Origin: Cycloclasticus sp.
GTDB lineage: Bacteria > Pseudomonadota > Gammaproteobacteria > Methylococcales > Cycloclasticaceae
Reading direction: 5' to 3'
DNA: 64,000 bases
Assembly: GCA_002700385.1 (NCBI GenBank)
Contig: PADC01000006.1
Location: forward strand, 248,001-312,000
How positions within the stretch are numbered: the stretch's first letter is position 1; the number at the start of each line of letters is the position of its first letter. Below, in pieces: positions 60,030 through 64,000 of the stretch. Under the pieces are notes generated by a model that was not told the origin of the DNA, ran no database searches, and saw only the letters and a list, made by a program, of their open reading frames with translations. The position numbers and the translations under genes are program-made.

Positions 60030-60451
60030 CAAAACTAGCTAACATCAAAAATCATTTCCTTTAGGGACAGTAAAAACTCTTTTATAAGCTCGGAAAACCT
60101 TTTAACTACCCCTTTAGGGAGGGTAAAAACCCTTTTAGTTATCGGTTTGTTTTCCTTGCCTCAGAATCGTGCAACTGACTGTATAAAAATTAATTGGGGG
60201 CATGGGTTGTGATGTTTGAAGCTGTAGAGATTTAATCCTCCCCCTCTCACCTAGCTCCTTCTAGACAATTACAATTTTGGCACTAACTAGCAGTGATAGG
60301 TAATTATGCTAATTAGCAGATACTAGTTGTTTGAATAACATCTTGAAATGAAGGTGTTCTTGAGCAGTCATTATGTTTAACGCATTATTAGACTTTATCG
60401 ATTTAGGGTGTTAGCTTATTAGACTACTCATAGCGTTCAAAGGATTGATAG
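60030..60451. other. Intergenic region with imperfect direct repeats
   Basis: No ORF is supported in these 422 bases. Two imperfect copies of about 27 bases (60058-60084 and 60111-60137; core CCTTTAGGGA then GTAAAAAC and CTTTTA) lie 53 bases apart and carry GGA motifs. The second copy can fold as a short GGGT/ACCC hairpin followed by TTTT, a possible weak terminator for the csrA-like gene. The rest shows nothing I can name. Confidence 0.5.
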
Positions 60452-60720
60452 GTGATTAAAAAAATTGATTGTGGCAAAACAAACCTCTCCGAACTCCATA
60501 ATATTTTTAAACTTAGCTCTCCTATAGAGCTAGACAAAAAGAAAGCAAGACTATTCCCCTCAGGGAATACTGACTTAGAAGTCGCAACTACATCGATATT
60601 TTTAGCCTCACTTTGTGCTGCAAAAGAATACAGGGAAGACCTTCTTTTAGCGCTTGGTGTTAATAAGATAAAAACTAGAAATGTTAATTTACACGCCTTT
60701 ACGGAGTTATCAAATGAAGC
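60452..60720 (+). pseudogene. N-terminal fragment of an unknown protein, truncated by the IS
   Basis: A GTG at 60452 opens a frame of 90 native codons that then runs into the left inverted repeat of the IS and ends 12 codons later at 60757. The fragment reads KKIDCGKTNLSELHNIF, then FPSGNTDLEVATTSIFLASL and NKIKTRNVNLHAFTELS. I do not recognise it with confidence. The arrangement faintly recalls the N-terminus of some PD-(D/E)XK nuclease-like proteins, but the catalytic part would be missing. Confidence 0.55.
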
Positions 60721-60800
60721 GGTTCCGCTCATTAGGACAGTAAAAGCCGTTAGTTAAGGAGTTATTTTCTGTATTATTATTTAAATAGAGGACACAGAAG

Positions 60801-61082
60801 ATGAGCAGAAAAAGACGTAACCATTCACCAGAATTTAAATCAAAAGTAGCATTAGCCGCATTAAAAGGCGACCAAACACTGTCTGAATTATCCCAGCGGT
60901 ACGGGATTAATAGCAACTTAATTGTTAAGTGGAAGAAACTACTATTAACACAAAGCAGTGAAGTCTTTGCTTCAGGTAAAGGTTTAGCGCCAGATAGAGA
61001 AGCTGAAATACAAAGTCTACAGGCTAAGATAGGCCAGTTGACAATGGAGAATGATTTTTTGTCCAAAGCGCTCGATCATTAG
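60801..61082 (+). CDS. IS3-family transposase OrfA
   Basis: The 93 residues have an N-terminal helix-turn-helix (RRNHSPEFKSKVALAALKGDQTLSELSQRYGI) that binds the inverted repeats, and a C-terminal leucine-zipper-like helix (EIQSLQAKIGQLTMENDFLSKAL). A slippery heptamer TTTTTTG near its end (61055-61061) should move ribosomes into the orfB frame by -1. Confidence 0.93.
   Translation: MSRKRRNHSPEFKSKVALAALKGDQTLSELSQRYGINSNLIVKWKKLLLTQSSEVFASGKGLAPDREAEIQSLQAKIGQLTMENDFLSKALDH
61055..61061 (+). promoter_or_regulatory. Programmed -1 frameshift heptamer of the IS
   Basis: The heptamer T TTT TTG is in the correct frame relative to orfA (the codons GAT TTT TTG). A -1 slip leads to an open frame that joins the frame of orfB, giving the OrfAB transposase. 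No stop lies between. This is the usual expression mode of IS3-family elements. Confidence 0.7.
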
Positions 61083-61102
61083 ACCGGGCGCACAGAAAGG
61101 TC

Positions 61103-61927
61103 ATGATTAATCCAAACTCCGTGTTGTCACGTACCCGGCAATGCCAACTACTCAATATTCATCGATCAAGTACGTATTACCGTGCAAAGCCCATCTCAGA
61201 CGATGATCAGGCGACGATGAGGAAAATTGATAAGCTTCATCTGGATAAACCATTTTTAGGCTCACGAAGGCTTACCGACACCCTAAAAGAAGGTGGTGAT
61301 CGTATTGGGCGTAACCGTGTTATTCGTTTGATGCAGTTAATGGGTATTCAAGCAGTTTATCCAAAACCACGAACCACTAAACGTAACCCTGACCATAAAG
61401 TCTACCCATACTTGCTCAGAAACATGAGTATTAACCAACCTAATCAAGTTTGGGCAACGGACATCACCTACATTCCGATGGATAAAGGGTTTAGCTACCT
61501 CACAGTGATCATGGACTGGCACAGCCGAAAGGTATTAAGCTGGCGACTATCAAACAGTATGGACGTGAGTTTTTGTATAGATGCCCTTGAAGAAGCCATT
61601 CACCACTATGGTTGCCCTGATATCTTTAATTCAGATCAAGGCAGCCAGTACACCAGTGGTGAATTTACACAGGTGTTAAAACACCACCAAATTAGAATCA
61701 GTATGGATGGTAAAGGCGCTTGGCGCGATAATGTGTTTGTTGAACGTTTATGGCGTAGCGTGAAATATGAAGATGTGTATCTCAATGCATATGAGTCGAT
61801 GACGCATGCCAGATCATCATTAGGAAAATGGGTAAATTACTACAATCAACAACGCAAACACCAAACTTTAAAGGCAACACCCGATCAGGTATATTATGAA
61901 ACCATCATGCCGTTAATCGCGGCATGA
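61103..61927 (+). CDS. IS3-family transposase OrfB (DDE integrase)
   Basis: The 274 residues counted from the ATG at 61103 hold an integrase core with the DDE triad visible in VWATDITYI, FNSDQGSQYTSGEF and WRDNVFVERLWRSVKYEDVYL. The frame is open upstream to the slippery site, so the active protein is probably the OrfAB fusion. No damage is visible in the catalytic domain. Confidence 0.93.
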   Translation: MINPNSVLSRTRQCQLLNIHRSSTYYRAKPISDDDQATMRKIDKLHLDKPFLGSRRLTDTLKEGGDRIGRNRVIRLMQLMGIQAVYPKPRTTKRNPDHKVYPYLLRNMSINQPNQVWATDITYIPMDKGFSYLTVIMDWHSRKVLSWRLSNSMDVSFCIDALEEAIHHYGCPDIFNSDQGSQYTSGEFTQVLKHHQIRISMDGKGAWRDNVFVERLWRSVKYEDVYLNAYESMTHARSSLGKWVNYYNQQRKHQTLKATPDQVYYETIMPLIAA

Positions 61928-61960
61928 TTAACTGGGAAAATAACTCCTAAGCAGGTTGTC

Positions 61961-62962
61961 CTAATTAGTGGAACCACTTCTATCTAAGGGTCTAAAGGTG
62001 CGAATAAGCGTCGCCATTTGGTCCAGCAAATGTAAATTAGGGTAGATAGATAGATTACGAAACACACCGGTCATCCAATGAGCTCTGTCTTCTCCGTACG
62101 CTTTACTTAGTTCAGCCAAATGCTTATAAGCCGGTCTGTCTTCAGGGTTTGGAAAATTAAACCAAATGCCAGTATGGCCATTACCAAAAGCCCACTGCCC
62201 ACCAACTTGCTCATACATTTTTGAAACCTGCATGGTCTGAACTGCAGTGCTTCTTTGCAATTTTCGATCGGCTACTTTTAATAGCGAGCTGTGTGCATAA
62301 TCTGGGTGTAATCCATCACCACCGCCATTTTCAAGCATCAGTTTCCAATTACCCTTATAAACACAACTCGAACTGCCCTTTAACACTTCTAGCCCGTTCG
62401 GCGCCTGGTCAACCAACATATCGATATAAGCCTTACCCCCCAATAAATGCTGATCTAAGGTAGGAACATCTGCAGATAGGCTTGCAAAGATAAAGCCACG
62501 ATAACTTTCTACTTTCTCAACATGTTTTAGGCCGACGTCATTCTTATGGTCAAGCAGCTCGGGATAGCCCTCTTCTTCTCGCTGAATCCATTTTGCTTCA
62601 CCATCACTAGCAAATGCCCAACCATGATAGGTGCATATAAAGCTTTTCGTATTACCCCGTTCTGTTCTACATAAACGTGCGCCCCGATGTGGGCAAGCAT
62701 TGATGAAACCATTAATTTGCCCATTCATATCGCGGTTAATAATGACAGGCTGTCTACCCATGGTGACTGTAACAAAGTCCCCTTTATTCGGTAGTTGGCT
62801 TTCATGCGCGACATATATCCAAGACCCTTCAAAAATACTCTCCAACTCCCGCTCGTAAAGAGCGGGGTCGTTATATACACGTCGGTTAACCTTGTAGATA
62901 CCGTCGTCGGGGCGCCTATCAAACAGTTCGTCTAAAGCATCATATTGAGTGTGATCATTTGA
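61961..62962 (-). pseudogene. Ring-hydroxylating dioxygenase alpha subunit, disrupted at both ends
   Basis: The frame encodes an aromatic dioxygenase large subunit. It has the Rieske [2Fe-2S] site (CPHRGARL, then CTYHGW) and the D-x2-H-x4-H iron ligands in GDGLHPDYAH. The 3' end is cut by the IS at RPLDRS, so about 140 C-terminal residues are gone, including the Asp that would complete the iron site in this family. At the 5' end the family-like segment DALDELFDRRPDDGIYKVNRRVYNDPALYE is in frame, but no ATG, GTG or TTG precedes it. The frame is closed by TGA at 62965. A GTG (GTGATCAAATG) is out of frame by one base. It cannot give a working enzyme. Confidence 0.85.
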
Positions 62963-62970
62963 TCACCCAG

Positions 62971-64000
62971 TTATAAATCTTCTAGTGTTTGGACACCGCG
63001 ATTTGCTTCACTGGCTAACTGTCTCCACAAGACTATACTTCCATCATGCTCAAATAACTGTTCTTTAATCCAACCCCAGTCATCCTTGTAAAACTCTTCC
63101 ATCGCTTCACGGGCCCAAATATCATCATCATTAAAGCCACGTAGCGCCCAGTCTTCCCACTTTTCATTAAAATCTTTTTCAAACTCTAGCTCTTCAGCTT
63201 CATTAGCCACTTCTTTACCAAGCGTTTGAATATACCAATGTGAGTTTTCATCTCTTGGCACATACCATTCAAATTGAATCAATGAAGGGTCTGGAAAGGG
63301 GTCTACTTTAAGGGCGCCTGGCATCCATATTGAGACTTGGTTGAGTAATTGCTTTTCACCACCAATAACCGGACGAAGAACTGTTTCACCATCTACTTTA
63401 CCCTCAACGACGGGAACCGCATGCTGGGGGAGATTCTCGTAAACACCCTTAGGTCCGTCTTCGTTATTAACTACTTCCCAATAGGTGCCTTTTGCTACTT
63501 CTTCACGATCTGTCTCAAACCCTAATGGAATAACGGTCTCATTGTTTAGTATGAACTTACTGTCTTTATGAATAAAAACATGTGTTGCATCAAAACCATT
63601 TTCAGCAGCAATTCTCCAGTTTGACCCAACTTCTCGTTTAATGCCTCTAATCGCACGCCCTTCATCTAAAAACCCAGGTGGTACGTCATTAATCAGAGGG
63701 GTAGGTTCAATATCGCCGAGAAAAATAAATACAAGCCCTTTTGCTTCTTGCACAGTGTACGTTTTAAGACGATGCTTACCAATCATATCGCTTTTAGGGT
63801 CCGTCATAATGTCGCATAATGACCCATCGTCCCATCGATACGTCCAAGCATGATACCAACAGGTAATGGTTTCTTTTGTATAACACTCAGGCTTTTTAGA
63901 AAAGGCAACACCTCGGTGTAAACACCTGTCTTTGATGGCATAAACTTTTCCATCAATTCGGTTGAGTAATAGGTTTTCACCACATAACATCGCCTTAACA
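62971..64000 (-). CDS. Carbazole 1,9a-dioxygenase-like terminal oxygenase (CarAa family), cut by window edge
   Basis: At least 343 residues are present; the N-terminus lies beyond the right edge. The frame is open upstream of the ATG at 63990 (VKAMLCGENLLLNRIDGKVYA) and continues to the edge. The Rieske site is CLHRGV then CWYHAW, and the iron ligands are D-x2-H-x4-H in NGFDATHVFIH. The segments TITCWYHAWTYRWDDGSLCDI and NDDDIWAREAMEEFYKDDWGWI match the CarAa terminal oxygenase, which acts as a homotrimer without a beta subunit. It needs a separate ferredoxin and reductase, not seen in the window. The substrate is an inference. Confidence 0.85.
   Translation of the reverse strand, partial: VKAMLCGENLLLNRIDGKVYAIKDRCLHRGVAFSKKPECYTKETITCWYHAWTYRWDDGSLCDIMTDPKSDMIGKHRLKTYTVQEAKGLVFIFLGDIEPTPLINDVPPGFLDEGRAIRGIKREVGSNWRIAAENGFDATHVFIHKDSKFILNNETVIPLGFETDREEVAKGTYWEVVNNEDGPKGVYENLPQHAVPVVEGKVDGETVLRPVIGGEKQLLNQVSIWMPGALKVDPFPDPSLIQFEWYVPRDENSHWYIQTLGKEVANEAEELEFEKDFNEKWEDWALRGFNDDDIWAREAMEEFYKDDWGWIKEQLFEHDGSIVLWRQLASEANRGVQTLEDL

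Larger units (their letters stand above)
60721..61975 (+). mobile_element. IS3-family insertion sequence (about 1255 bp)
   Basis: The element carries overlapping orfA and orfB of IS3-family type. The terminal inverted repeats begin GGTTCC and match 17 of 19 bases at the tip (60721-60739 and 61957-61975). A further perfect 12-base match GGAGTTATTTTC (60758-60769 and 61936-61947) lies inside at a spacing that differs by nine bases between ends. No target-site duplication is seen, since AGC on the left and ACT on the right differ. Both flanks are broken genes. Confidence 0.9.

Overview
The window is a contiguous stretch of a gammaproteobacterial chromosome with moderate to low GC. The gene neighbourhoods are classic for this class: alaS-recX-recA-pncC with mutS; rplS-trmD-rimM-rpsP-ffh; kdsB-ycaR-lpxK-exbD-exbB-comEC; lolD-lolC with mfd; and tRNA-Val-thrS-infC-rpmI-rplT-pheS-pheT-ihfA-merR-tRNA-Pro. 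Two ring-hydroxylating dioxygenase alpha subunits lie at the right end. Together with the style of the proteins this suggests a marine aromatic-hydrocarbon degrader such as Cycloclasticus. That genus is an inference and was not tested.

Layout. 1-6.6 kb: DNA repair and recombination (alaS 5' end, recX, recA, pncC, mutS, dsbC, xerD). 6.7-10.2 kb: the rpsP-rimM-trmD-rplS translation operon and ffh. 10.3-19.6 kb: envelope biogenesis (ccsA-like, kdsB, lpxK, exbBD, comEC, lolCD). 19.6-30.6 kb: a small secreted protein, mfd-csiV, purine salvage (MTI phosphorylase and hpt) with nagZ, an L,D-transpeptidase, rlmD and cysM. 30.7-36.1 kb: a TonB-dependent receptor, a solitary periplasmic binding protein and a BarA-type hybrid kinase in one apparent operon. 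36.1-46.5 kb: one long leftward unit, nirB-nirD-nitrate reductase-DmsBC fusion-ravA-viaA. In front of it sit a sigma-54 promoter and two NtrC-like sites placed as at a classical nitrogen-controlled promoter. A divergent nnrU-like gene follows. 47.7-55.2 kb: translation genes bracketed by tRNA-Pro and tRNA-Val. 55.3-58.7 kb: uvrB, an aspartate aminotransferase and tRNA-Asn.

Right after tRNA-Asn and its terminator the character changes to accessory DNA. It holds a putative abortive-infection membrane protein, a second and divergent CsrA, a truncated ORF, an IS3-family element with a visible -1 frameshift signal, a dioxygenase alpha subunit broken at both ends, and a CarAa-like dioxygenase cut by the window edge. 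The IS has inverted repeats but no target duplication, and it joins two broken genes, so it probably marks a deletion or rearrangement.

The observations most worth following are the nitrate operon that carries its own quinol-type electron donor and RavA-ViaA chaperone pair under nitrogen control; the receptor/binding-protein/kinase cassette; the A8 tract that puts recX out of frame with its best start; and the divergent CsrA beside a defence gene.
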